From assembly GCA_947306365.1 (NCBI GenBank), contig CAMZGD010000019.1, forward strand, positions 1 through 49,985: a stretch of DNA of 49,985 nt. Direction: 5' to 3'. The position numbers and the translations under genes were made by a program. Within the stretch, counting starts at the first letter, position 1; each line of letters starts with the position of its first letter. The stretch is from an uncultured Bacteroidales bacterium. Its GTDB lineage: Bacteria; Bacteroidota; Bacteroidia; Bacteroidales; UBA932. Shown here piece after piece: positions 1-6,940 of this stretch. A model generated the notes under the pieces. The model ran no database searches. It worked only from the letters and a program-made list of their open reading frames with translations, and was not told the DNA's origin.

Positions 1-41
1 ACTTCTTCAAAGCCCTTTGGGCAGGCGAGATTATCTGAGTT

Positions 42-430
42 TTATAACTGAATCAAGAACGACTGCTGCAGGTACTGGGACCGGTAGCCGGTCTCGGTAT
101 CGAGCAGCACGAAGCGGGCGTGTACCTGGTACTCCGACTGCGAGGCAATGTTGGGGATGGTAACCGTGGCGTTGCTTGCAGCATCGAAGGGCGAGGCCAG
201 GTAGTTGCGCATCAGGCCGGGGTTGCGTCCTTTGCCCGGCTTCGTGAGCTGGATCTTGGCCAACAAGCGGTAGCGCTCAGGATGAAACTCTCGGCACATA
301 CTCGTTGCCCAGGGTGGCAAACCCGTGGTAGGCACTGACGAAAAGATTGTAGCCGGAGATGCGCGTCGTGTGATCGAATGGTGGCCTGTGCGGCTCCACC
401 CCCAGCGAATTCCGCCGGAGGCTAAACTAA
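42..430 (-). pseudogene. Decayed C-terminal gene fragment (possibly DUF6266-like)
   Basis: On the minus strand two reading frames carry protein-like sequence that fits together only across a frameshift near 280-300. The upstream frame (about 430 to 277) has ISGYNLFVSAYHG and then stops. The downstream frame (about 300 to 42) reads through ERYRLLAKIQL, SEYQVHARFVLLDTETG and QQSFLIQL to a stop. The SGYNxFV pattern followed by a short beta-rich end recalls DUF6266 proteins of Bacteroidota, but that name is a guess. No start codon with a supporting site is seen. Read as a remnant; a sequencing error in an intact gene end is the alternative. Confidence 0.35.
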
Positions 431-446
431 AGGCAGGAAAAAAGCG

Positions 447-454
447 TATCTTTG
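447..454 (+). promoter_or_regulatory. -7 box (TATCTTTG) for the EamA transporter gene
   Basis: TATCTTTG matches the Bacteroidota -7 consensus TAnnTTTG exactly. Transcription would begin near 459. No clear TTTG lies 19 bases upstream. The box overlaps a possible TTG start at 452, which therefore cannot be used from this promoter. Confidence 0.5.
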
Positions 455-475
455 CCGCCCGAATCCAAGAAACGA

Positions 476-1384
476 GTGAGAACAAAAATCCATATCGACA
501 GAAGGCGTCTTTTGGGGTATATCGCGGGCATTACGGCCGGGGTTTCCTATGGGATGAACCCGCTGTTCGGGAAGGCTCTGATGGAAAGTGGCGTTCCGGT
601 GATGGTGATGCTGTTTTTCCGCTATGGATTCGCCGCCATTTTTTCGGCGGTCCTGATGCTCATCCGGAAAGAATCCTTCAAGGTGGGAAAACGGGAGATC
701 AGCCTGCTGATCCTGCTGGGTCTTCTCTTCGCCGGCAGCAGCATCACGTTGTTCACTTCCTACGCCTATATCCCTTCGGGACTGGCAACGACGCTGGTCT
801 ATCTCTATCCGGTGTTCGTCGCCCTGATTATGGTCTTCCTTCGGATCTATCCCAGCTGGCAGACCTGGCTGTCGATCCTGGCCACCTTCGCCGGCATCCT
901 GCTGCTTTCCGCCCCGTCGGACAACGCGGAAATCCGGCTGGCCGGCATCCTGCTGGCCATCGGGGCGGCGCTTTGCTACTCGTTCTATCTGGTCATCGTG
1001 AACCGGAGCAAACGCATCAAGAAGGTTTCGGAACAGACCCTTACACTCTACTCGCTGATTACCGGCGCCGTCCTCTTCGCCGTCATCCTCGCCTTCCAGG
1101 GCGAGTATATCCTCGAAGGCCTCGACACGCCGGCCGACTGGGGAATCCTGATGGGCCTGGCCATCGTCCCCACGATGATCGCCACCCTCACCCTGGCCAT
1201 CTCCTCCCGCTATATCGGCCCGACCAAGACCGCCATCCTCGGCGTCTTCGAGCCGCTCACGGCCATCCTCATCGGTACCCTCTTCTTCAGCGAGCCCCTT
1301 ACGTTCAAAATGGCCCTCGGCATCGCCTTCTGCGTGGCGGCCGTCGTCTTTATGATCCTGAAGCCCGGAAAGAAAAAGAATTGA
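476..1384 (+). CDS. EamA/DMT-family membrane transporter
   Basis: A drug/metabolite-type inner-membrane transporter of about 302 residues, the normal size for the family. About ten hydrophobic helices form two EamA repeats (roughly residues 10-140 and 150-295). The first repeat carries GVSYGMNPLFGKALM and the second ISSRYIGPTKTAIL and FEPLTAILIG, the usual EamA signatures. Charged residues flank the helices (RRRLLGYIAG at the start, KPGKKKN at the end). The start is set at GTG 476 because the alternative TTG 452 lies inside the -7 box. The substrate cannot be predicted; family members export amino acids, nucleotides or metabolites. It converges on the HAD-like gene with only 2 bases between them, with a weak GAGGC/GCCTC hairpin at the junction (1383-1401). 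Confidence 0.88.
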   Translation: MRTKIHIDRRRLLGYIAGITAGVSYGMNPLFGKALMESGVPVMVMLFFRYGFAAIFSAVLMLIRKESFKVGKREISLLILLGLLFAGSSITLFTSYAYIPSGLATTLVYLYPVFVALIMVFLRIYPSWQTWLSILATFAGILLLSAPSDNAEIRLAGILLAIGAALCYSFYLVIVNRSKRIKKVSEQTLTLYSLITGAVLFAVILAFQGEYILEGLDTPADWGILMGLAIVPTMIATLTLAISSRYIGPTKTAILGVFEPLTAILIGTLFFSEPLTFKMALGIAFCVAAVVFMILKPGKKKN

Positions 1385-1386
1385 GG

Positions 1387-1800
1387 CTACGAGAGCGCCT
1401 CGATCACCTCAGTCCAGTCTGTTTCGGGATCGAAACCGAACTTGTCGTCGATGCCGACGTTGAAATAAAGCTTCTCGCTGAAATCCTGGAAAGTGGAGTT
1501 GCCGACTTCCGGATTCTCGTTGATGTAGTCGAAATGGATGCCGTCCTGCGCAAAACGCTGCCGGTAGGCCTCCATCCGCTCGGGATAGCATCCGCTCCAG
1601 AGAATCAGGCAGATATCGTCGCGACTCGACATCAGCTGCAGCGCAGGCCGGGCATACGGCATATAATCATAGGTCTCTTCGTTCTGGTAGCAGGCGTGCA
1701 GGATCGTGTCGTGGATATCCACCACGACATAGATCTTTTCCCAGCCCTTCTCCTCCTTCCGCCGGAAAGCGGCTTCAAATGCTTTTGCGATGCTGCTCAT
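1387..1800 (-). CDS. HAD-like small hydrolase-related protein
   Basis: A 137-residue soluble protein with a VVVDIHDTIL segment (about residues 24-33) resembling HAD motif I, followed by a helical part and LILWSGC, resembling HAD motif II (hhhT/S). The C-terminal NVGIDDKFGFDPETDW resembles the acidic loop of motif IV. The canonical motif I is DxDxT; here the order is D-I-H-D-T, so the second aspartate is shifted by one and His occupies its normal place. It may be a diverged phosphatase or an inactive relative. ATG 1800 is chosen because a -7 box ends 4 bases upstream; an open frame running on to 2277 is only antisense to the next gene. It diverges from the winged-helix gene. Confidence 0.65.
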   Translation of the reverse strand: MSSIAKAFEAAFRRKEEKGWEKIYVVVDIHDTILHACYQNEETYDYMPYARPALQLMSSRDDICLILWSGCYPERMEAYRQRFAQDGIHFDYINENPEVGNSTFQDFSEKLYFNVGIDDKFGFDPETDWTEVIEALS

Positions 1801-1804
1801 AATA

Positions 1805-1812
1805 CAAAGATA
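1805..1812 (-). promoter_or_regulatory. -7 box (TATCTTTG), leaderless arrangement for the HAD-like gene
   Basis: On the minus strand TATCTTTG ends 4 bases before the ATG at 1800. In this promoter class the first transcribed base lies about 5 bases after the box, so the predicted start falls on the A of ATG. No -33 TTTG at 19-base spacing is visible. Confidence 0.45.
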
Positions 1813-1833
1813 GGAAAAAGCCGCGGAAATCAC

Positions 1834-1841
1834 TATCTTCG
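1834..1841 (+). promoter_or_regulatory. -7-like box (TATCTTCG), near-leaderless arrangement for the winged-helix gene
   Basis: TATCTTCG differs from TAnnTTTG at one base and ends 5 bases before ATG 1847. The predicted transcript would start about one base before the start codon. It faces away from the minus-strand box at 1805-1812, so the 46-base gap holds two divergent promoters. Confidence 0.4.
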
Positions 1842-1846
1842 CCCCG

Positions 1847-2890
1847 ATGAATCCCGTTTCCGCCCGTTTGGTGAGCCAGCAGCTGGTCGCCCCCGAATTC
1901 AAAGATCCGGCCGACGTGGTCGCGTGGTTCGGCGCGATGCAGGCGCAGGAGTATAAGGCGATGCGCTGGGCCGTGTCGATGCGGACGCGGAAGCCTTCGT
2001 TCAAGGCCTTTGAGAAAGCCTTCAACGAAGGCCGGATCATCCGCACGCACCTGCTGCGCACTACGTGGCAGCTGGTCGCGCGCGAAGACTTCCTCTGGAT
2101 GCTGGCGCTGTGCCGCAACAAGGCTCTGGCCGGCCTGCGGGGCTGGATGCATGCCAATGGCATCGACATTCCCGACACCGAAAAAGGCCGCATCCAGGAA
2201 TTGTTCGCCGAATATATGGCCGGGAAACGCTGCGTCCTCAAAAAAGATCTCGACCTGGCCCTGAAAGAGAAAGGCATCGAGATGGAGGACCACCGCCTGT
2301 CGTACCATCTCCGCCTCGCCGAATTCGACGGCCTCGTCTGCTCCGGCGATCTTCACCCGACCAAACGGACGCTCGCGCTCGTCTCCGAAAAGGTTGGATC
2401 GCAGCCGCAGCCAGCCCCGGACGAAGTGCTGGCGCTCTTCGCCCGGAAGTACTTCCGCAGCCACTCTCCGGCCACGCTGGAAGACTTCGTGTGGTGGTCG
2501 GGCCTCAACATCAGCGACTGCCGCCGAGGCATCGCCGCCCTCGGCGACGAACTCGCCGTTGTCCGGCATAAAGGAAAGGAATTCTATTGCCACCGCGACG
2601 CCCGCACCCGGGGCTTCCGCAGCGGAACGCTGCTGCTGATCCCGGCATTCGACGAATACCTCATCGGCTATAAGAGCCGCCACGTCGTCCTCCACCCCCA
2701 CCACGCGGCCAGGGCACACAACCAGTCGGGCCTGTTCTACAACGTCGTCGCCCTCGACGGAGAGATCGTGGGCAACTGGCACCCGGCAAAAGCCGACTGC
2801 AGCATCTCGATCTTCAAGGAAGGGGTTACCCTTCCGGAGGAAGCCCTCCGGAAGGAAATCGACCGCTTCCAACTTGCCAGGAAACGATAA
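1847..2890 (+). CDS. Winged-helix DNA-binding protein, HTH_42 / AlkZ-like
   Basis: A 347-residue protein of the HTH_42 family (PF06224), which includes AlkZ and YcaQ DNA glycosylases that remove interstrand crosslinks or bulky alkylated bases. The AlkZ-type Q-x-Q signature is present as GAMQAQEY (Q32 and Q34). HLLRTTWQLVAREDF and the C-terminal LLLIPAFDEYLIGYKSR are the other conserved blocks of the family. Length is normal. A glycosylase role is inferred from family membership only. The start ATG follows a -7-like box by 5 bases, suggesting a leaderless mRNA. The 3' end faces the thioesterase gene with 3 bases between stop codons. Confidence 0.82.
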   Translation: MNPVSARLVSQQLVAPEFKDPADVVAWFGAMQAQEYKAMRWAVSMRTRKPSFKAFEKAFNEGRIIRTHLLRTTWQLVAREDFLWMLALCRNKALAGLRGWMHANGIDIPDTEKGRIQELFAEYMAGKRCVLKKDLDLALKEKGIEMEDHRLSYHLRLAEFDGLVCSGDLHPTKRTLALVSEKVGSQPQPAPDEVLALFARKYFRSHSPATLEDFVWWSGLNISDCRRGIAALGDELAVVRHKGKEFYCHRDARTRGFRSGTLLLIPAFDEYLIGYKSRHVVLHPHHAARAHNQSGLFYNVVALDGEIVGNWHPAKADCSISIFKEGVTLPEEALRKEIDRFQLARKR

Positions 2891-2893
2891 GAC

Positions 2894-3262
2894 TTACTTG
2901 AGTTTTTGAAGAAACCGGCCCGTGTTGACGACGAACCGCGTGTGCGTGCCTTCGCCAATCAGCGTTTCGCCCTGACGGGCCTCCAGCCGGAACGTAAACT
3001 TCCGCCCTTCGATGCGTTCCAGCACGGCCGTGGCCGTGACCTCGGCGCCGACGGGCGACGGGGCGAGATGCCGCAGGCAGATCTCGCCGCCCACTGTCGT
3101 ATCACCGACCTCGAGGATCGGCGCCACGGCCTCGAAGGCGGCGTTTTCCATCAGCGCCGCCAGCCGCGGCGTAGCCAGCACCGGCAGGTTGCCGGACCCC
3201 ATCGCCCGGGCCGTGTCCGCCTCCGAAACGACCAGCGTGCTGGTATAGTATTTTTCTTCCAT
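2894..3262 (-). CDS. Hotdog-fold thioesterase, FlK-like
   Basis: A 122-residue single hotdog domain similar to fluoroacetyl-CoA thioesterase FlK and its many small relatives. The FlK catalytic triad (Thr, Glu, His) matches LATPRLAALMENAAF (Thr and Glu) and ICLRHLAPSPVG (His), followed by GEGTHTRFVV at the end. Family enzymes cleave small acyl-CoA thioesters; the substrate here is unknown. ATG 3262 is preferred over TTG 3286, which lies very close to the predicted transcription start near 3295. A paralogue with the same motifs lies at 9711. Confidence 0.8.
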   Translation of the reverse strand: MEEKYYTSTLVVSEADTARAMGSGNLPVLATPRLAALMENAAFEAVAPILEVGDTTVGGEICLRHLAPSPVGAEVTATAVLERIEGRKFTFRLEARQGETLIGEGTHTRFVVNTGRFLQKLK

Positions 3263-3299
3263 AAACAACGGCTTATTTCCACTCAATCGTGGTTGTCCG

Positions 3300-3307
3300 C
3301 AAAGATA
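3300..3307 (-). promoter_or_regulatory. -7 box (TATCTTTG) for the FlK-like thioesterase gene
   Basis: An exact TAnnTTTG match on the minus strand, giving a predicted start near 3295 and a leader of about 33 bases. It is back to back with the box for the exonuclease gene, 13 bases away. Confidence 0.55.
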
Positions 3308-3320
3308 CGAGGTTTTTTTC

Positions 3321-3328
3321 TATCTTTG
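3321..3328 (+). promoter_or_regulatory. -7 box (TATCTTTG) for the exonuclease gene
   Basis: An exact TAnnTTTG match. The predicted start is near 3333, 24 bases before ATG 3357. The two outward-facing boxes (3300-3307 and 3321-3328) share one short AT-rich tract, so the promoters overlap. Confidence 0.55.
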
Positions 3329-3356
3329 AATTTGCAACACAATCTGAATTCCGGCG

Positions 3357-3851
3357 ATGAACAATTTTGCCGCCATCGATTTCGAAACGGCGAACGAGCA
3401 GCCCTGCAGCGTATGCAGCGTGGGCGTGGTCGTGGTGCGCGGCGGCGAAATCGTGGATACGTTCTATAGCCTGATCAAGCCGGAGCCGGAGTATTATCGC
3501 TGGTTCTGCCAGCGGGTACACGGGCTCGGGCCGGCGGATACCGACGGGGCGCCGGTGTTTCCGCAGGTATGGCGGCAGATCGCGCCGCGGATCGAGGGGC
3601 TGCCGCTGGTGGCCCATAATGCGCGTTTCGACGAGGGCTGCCTCAAGGCCGTTTTCCGGGTCTATCAGATGGATTATCCCGATTATTTCTTTTACGATAC
3701 GCTGGCTGCGTCGCGGCACTGTTTCGGCCGGACCCTCGAAAACCACCAGCTCCAGACCGTCGCCGCGGCTTGCGGCTTCGATCTGAAGCGGCATCACCAC
3801 GCGCTGGCCGATGCCGAGGCCTGTGCCCGCATCGCCTTGAAAATTCTTTAA
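3357..3851 (+). CDS. DnaQ-like 3'-5' exonuclease
   Basis: A 164-residue DEDDh exonuclease of the DNA polymerase III epsilon type. Visible active-site residues are D8 and E10 in AAIDFETAN, D92 in AHNARFDEG, and H147 and D152 in HHHALADAEA. These bind two metal ions that remove 3' nucleotides from DNA or RNA. The protein is a stand-alone domain with no polymerase, UvrC or BRCT extension, so it may be an epsilon-like proofreading subunit or a repair or RNA-trimming enzyme. A likely promoter lies 24-36 bases upstream. No clear terminator separates it from the sigma gene 78 bases downstream. Confidence 0.85.
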   Translation: MNNFAAIDFETANEQPCSVCSVGVVVVRGGEIVDTFYSLIKPEPEYYRWFCQRVHGLGPADTDGAPVFPQVWRQIAPRIEGLPLVAHNARFDEGCLKAVFRVYQMDYPDYFFYDTLAASRHCFGRTLENHQLQTVAAACGFDLKRHHHALADAEACARIALKIL

Positions 3852-3911
3852 AAGGTGGAGACGCATTTCGGGACTTCGTGTGTTTATAGGGCAGAAACGC
3901 TAAATAATGCA

Positions 3912-3929
3912 ATGACAAAGGGCAGGTAA
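3912..3929 (+). other. Possible 5-codon leader ORF before the sigma gene
   Basis: ATG ACA AAG GGC AGG TAA ends directly against the GTG start of the sigma-factor gene. Its codons contain the AAGGGCAGG purine stretch that would also serve as ribosome binding site for GTG 3930. Translation of this short frame could couple to or compete with sigma synthesis. This may be chance. Confidence 0.2.
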
Positions 3930-4490
3930 GTGTATCGGGAATTGGATGAGCAGGCGTTGGCCAGCTGTTGCTCCAAGCGCGACAGACTGGCGGAAGAAGA
4001 ACTGTATAGAAGATATGCAGACAGGGTGTTTGCGCTCTGCAGGCGGTATGTGGGCGACGCAGACGAGGCGAAAGATCTGATGCTGGAAGCCCTGATCCAG
4101 GCCCTCGACAAGATCGACACTTACACATTTCGCGGGAAAGGTTCCCTGTACGGCTGGATCAGTCGGATCGCCGTCAACAAAGCGATCAACCGCATCAAGC
4201 GGCAGCGCTGGCGGATGGTTCCCCTGGACGCCCGGGTGCAGGACAATATCCCGGACCCGACCGAGGAGGAGATGGTGACGATCCCGAGAGAAAAACTGCT
4301 GGCGTGGATCGCCGAATTGCCGGATTTGAGAAGGGCCGTCTTCAATCTCTACTGCATCGACGGCTATTCGCACCGGGAGATTGGAAAAATGCTGGGAATC
4401 AGCGAAACGGGGTCGACGAGCACCCTGGCCAAAGCCCGTAAGCAACTGAAAGAAAAGATCACACAATACCTGAAGGAGCAAGACCGATGA
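3930..4490 (+). CDS. ECF-family RNA polymerase sigma factor
   Basis: A 186-residue sigma-70 factor with only regions 2 and 4. Region 2 spans about residues 22-93 (LYRRYADRVFALCRRYVGD, then GWISRIAVNKAINRIKRQ). Region 4 spans about 122-174 with the helix-turn-helix YSHREIGKMLGISETG. GTG 3930 is the first start after an in-frame stop at 3927. Its stop overlaps the ATG of the next gene (ATGA, 4487-4490). That gene encodes a membrane-anchored protein, so the pair looks like a sigma/anti-sigma unit. Its regulon cannot be seen; the serpin gene immediately downstream is a candidate. Confidence 0.92.
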   Translation: MYRELDEQALASCCSKRDRLAEEELYRRYADRVFALCRRYVGDADEAKDLMLEALIQALDKIDTYTFRGKGSLYGWISRIAVNKAINRIKRQRWRMVPLDARVQDNIPDPTEEEMVTIPREKLLAWIAELPDLRRAVFNLYCIDGYSHREIGKMLGISETGSTSTLAKARKQLKEKITQYLKEQDR

Positions 4491-5647
4491 GAAATTGGGA
4501 AGACATAGTCAAAGATAAACTGGAAGAGCCCGACGGCACGCTTCCGGAAAGCGTCTTTGCCGAGTTCCAGGCCCGCCGCAGCGGCGCCGCACCGGCTCCC
4601 GCCGCGAAGCGGTCTCCGCTGGTCTGGGTGGTGGCAACCGCTGTTGCCGCCGGCCTGGCCGCGATCCTGCTCCTCCGCAAGCCTTCCGTGCCCGAAGACA
4701 GTATCCGGATTGTCCCGCAGCCGGTCCCGGCAGTTGCCGTGGCGTCCGATTCCACGGCCGTTGAGGCGGAAGAGCCGTTGCCGGTTCGGCCGCTCATCGC
4801 TCAGGCCCCTGTGCCGAAAGCTGCTGCACCGAAAACTGTTGCCCCGAAGGCGGAAGAACCGGAAGTGGCCGAGCCGGAAATTGTCGAGCCGGAACCCGTC
4901 CGGCCGGAAGTCGTTGAACCGGCGGAAGAGCCGGCCGTTGCGACGGCTTCTCCTTTCGTCCCGCAGGATACGCCTGCGCGGTCCGTGGATATGCACATCG
5001 CGCCTGCGGCCGGAGTTGTGGCCGGAGGCGGCCTGCTTGCGGCCCTGCTGGCCCCTATCGCCGGAAAAGGAGACTTGATGCCGGCGGAAACTTCCCATTA
5101 TTACAGTGAATACGGTAATTCGAATCCCGATAATCCGATGGAAGGCGCAACTTCCGATGAAGTCGACCACTTTACCCATACCTTCCCGTTCAAGGGCGGT
5201 TTTTCGGTGGGAATCCCTGTTTCGGACAGACTGCGGATAACGACCGGACTGGAATACAGCCTGTATCAGACCCGCGTCAGCTATACGATGGTTGAGATGT
5301 CCGGGGTAAAGAAGCAGGCGGCCCATTATCTGGGCGTTCCGTTGCGTCTCGACTGGACATTGGCTTCCAACCGCTGGCTGGATGTCTATGTGGGCGGCGG
5401 CGCTTCCGGCGATTGGTGCGTCGGCGCGACGTTGGCCGGAAAAGAAATCCCCCGGGACGGCTTCAACTTTTCCCTGCTTGGCGCCGGCGGCGTCCAGTTC
5501 AATATGACCCGGCGCCTGGGCCTGTACGTGGAGCCGGAAATCAGTTGGACCTTTCCTTCGGAGAAACGCGTACTGGAAACTTATCGAAGCGCCCATCCAT
5601 TCCTGTTTTCGGTTGCGACGGGTCTGAGAATCAATCTTGACAAATAA
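4487..5647 (+). CDS. Membrane-anchored protein with C-terminal outer-membrane beta-barrel; putative anti-sigma partner
   Basis: A 386-residue protein in three parts: a short soluble N-terminus (about 1-42, starting MRNWEDIVKDKLEE), one membrane helix (about 44-64, VWVVATAVAAGLAAILLL), and a long Pro/Val/Glu/Ala-rich linker (about 68-165) leading to a beta-rich domain (about 205-386) with alternating aromatic strands, as in PorT or OMP_b-brl families. Bacteroidota often encode such a protein directly after an ECF sigma factor. I infer that the N-terminus binds the sigma factor, the linker crosses the periplasm and the barrel sits in the outer membrane. Linker codons repeat GAGCCGGAA-like units (4852-4934). 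The start overlaps the sigma stop, so translation is probably coupled. Confidence 0.78.
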   Translation: MRNWEDIVKDKLEEPDGTLPESVFAEFQARRSGAAPAPAAKRSPLVWVVATAVAAGLAAILLLRKPSVPEDSIRIVPQPVPAVAVASDSTAVEAEEPLPVRPLIAQAPVPKAAAPKTVAPKAEEPEVAEPEIVEPEPVRPEVVEPAEEPAVATASPFVPQDTPARSVDMHIAPAAGVVAGGGLLAALLAPIAGKGDLMPAETSHYYSEYGNSNPDNPMEGATSDEVDHFTHTFPFKGGFSVGIPVSDRLRITTGLEYSLYQTRVSYTMVEMSGVKKQAAHYLGVPLRLDWTLASNRWLDVYVGGGASGDWCVGATLAGKEIPRDGFNFSLLGAGGVQFNMTRRLGLYVEPEISWTFPSEKRVLETYRSAHPFLFSVATGLRINLDK

Positions 5648-5669
5648 ACAATCCAAATAATTGACGACT

Positions 5670-6905
5670 ATGAAAAGATTTGCCTGGCTGTTTGCAGCGA
5701 TGCTGCTTCTTGTGCCGGGTTCCTGCAACGAACTGTATCCCGAAGGCGGAAACAATCCGTATACCTCCATTTCACTGACCACCAAGCAGACGGGCTATGT
5801 CCAGGCCGGTACTGCGTTTGCCTGGAAGTTCATCGACCAGGTCGATGGATACGCCCGCAAAGAAAAAGAAAAGGAATGGTTCGTCTCGCCCCTGAGCCTG
5901 CAGATCGCCCTGGGTATGCTGCTCAACGGCGCCCAGAACGAAACCGCCGCCGAGATCTGCCGGACGCTCGGCTACGATGAAGGCGAAACCGCCGAAATCA
6001 ACGCCTGGTGCAAGCTGATGCTGGAACAACTGCCGAAAGTCGACAAAAAGACCGACCTGGCCCTGGCCGATGCCATCTTCTACAACAAGAAACTGACGTT
6101 GAAAGGCCCCTTCCGCAACGACGTTACATCCTGGTATGACGCCCAGCTCGAGGCCTTGGATTTCTCCAAGACAAAAGCCTCGGCCGATGTCATCAACAAA
6201 TGGTGTGACAAGCAGACGAAGGGGATGATTCCCCACGTCCTCGACGAGGTTTCTCCGACGGCCTTGGCCTATCTGGTCAACGCGCTCTATTTCAAGAGCG
6301 AGTGGGCGGAGAAGTTCCCCAAGGGGAATACCCAAAACGAAACCTTTACCGACGAGGCCGGCCAGAAGAGTCAGGTCAAGATGATGAAACTTGCCGGCAA
6401 AGAATTCAACTACGGGGAGACAGACCTGTGCCAGATCGTCAATCTGCCCTATGGCAACGGCAACTTCGCGATGACCGTCTTTCTGCCCAAGAGTGGCCAT
6501 ACGGTCAGCGAACTGACCGCTGAGATGGCCAAGGGAGCTTTACCGCGCTTCTTCGGTTCGGCTGAAGTCGATCTCTGGCTGCCCCGTTTCGAGACCAAGT
6601 ATCACATCCAGCTCAACGGTATTCTCTGCCAGTTGGGCATGCCCTCCGCATTCAATCCGGGCAAGGCCGATTTCCTGGCGATGAGCGACCAAGCCAGCTA
6701 TGTGGATTTCGTGCAGCAGGACGCCATCGTCAAGGTGGATGAAGAAGGAACCGAAGCGGCCGCCGTTACGGTCATCGGCATGGAATTTGCCGCCGCCGGT
6801 CCTACCCGGAAGGCCGTTTTCCACGCCGACCACCCGTTCCTGTACCTGATTACGGAAACCAGCACCGGCGCCGTCCTGTTTGCCGGGAAATACGGCGGAG
6901 CATAG
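5670..6905 (+). CDS. Serpin-family protease inhibitor, secreted lipoprotein
   Basis: A 411-residue serpin with a signal peptide and a probable lipidated Cys19 (MLLLVPGSC; Pro at -3 is unusual). The serpin core is complete, including FVSPLSLQIALGMLLNGA, LVNALYFKSEWAEKF and the C-terminal HADHPFLYLI. The reactive-loop hinge EEGTEAAAVTV (about residues 358-368) has Gly at P15, Thr at P14 and small residues at P12-P10, as in inhibitory serpins. Counting from P15 puts the scissile bond at about A374-A375 (local sequence MEFAAAG), suggesting elastase-like or other small-residue proteases as targets. ATG 5670 is preferred over TTG 5661. It follows the sigma/barrel pair by 22 bases, so it may be co-transcribed. 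Confidence 0.93.
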   Translation: MKRFAWLFAAMLLLVPGSCNELYPEGGNNPYTSISLTTKQTGYVQAGTAFAWKFIDQVDGYARKEKEKEWFVSPLSLQIALGMLLNGAQNETAAEICRTLGYDEGETAEINAWCKLMLEQLPKVDKKTDLALADAIFYNKKLTLKGPFRNDVTSWYDAQLEALDFSKTKASADVINKWCDKQTKGMIPHVLDEVSPTALAYLVNALYFKSEWAEKFPKGNTQNETFTDEAGQKSQVKMMKLAGKEFNYGETDLCQIVNLPYGNGNFAMTVFLPKSGHTVSELTAEMAKGALPRFFGSAEVDLWLPRFETKYHIQLNGILCQLGMPSAFNPGKADFLAMSDQASYVDFVQQDAIVKVDEEGTEAAAVTVIGMEFAAAGPTRKAVFHADHPFLYLITETSTGAVLFAGKYGGA

Positions 6906-6911
6906 TGACCC

Positions 6912-6940
6912 CACTAGTGCCAGATTGTTGCAATCTGGCA
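6912..6940. terminator. Perfect hairpin at the serpin / acyl-ACP thioesterase 3' junction
   Basis: TGCCAGATTG (6918-6927) and CAATCTGGCA (6931-6940) form a perfect 10-bp stem with a TTG loop, next to the palindrome CACTAGTG (6912-6919). It lies between two convergent stop codons, overlapping the last codons of the minus-strand gene. No T-run follows on either strand. It could end or protect both transcripts. Confidence 0.5.

Noticed and set aside
452-475. TTG start at 452 for the EamA transporter.
   Set aside because: It lies inside the TATCTTTG -7 box, so it would not be transcribed from that promoter; GTG 476 was used.
1801-2277. Upstream extension of the HAD-like gene to 2277 on the minus strand.
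   Set aside because: The extension is antisense to the winged-helix gene, has an Arg/Ser-rich translation and no family similarity. A -7 box sits just before the internal ATG.
4852-4934. Repeating GAGCCGGAA-like units as a DNA repeat element.
   Set aside because: They are in frame and encode the Pro/Val/Glu-rich linker of the barrel protein; no repeat outside coding sequence was seen.
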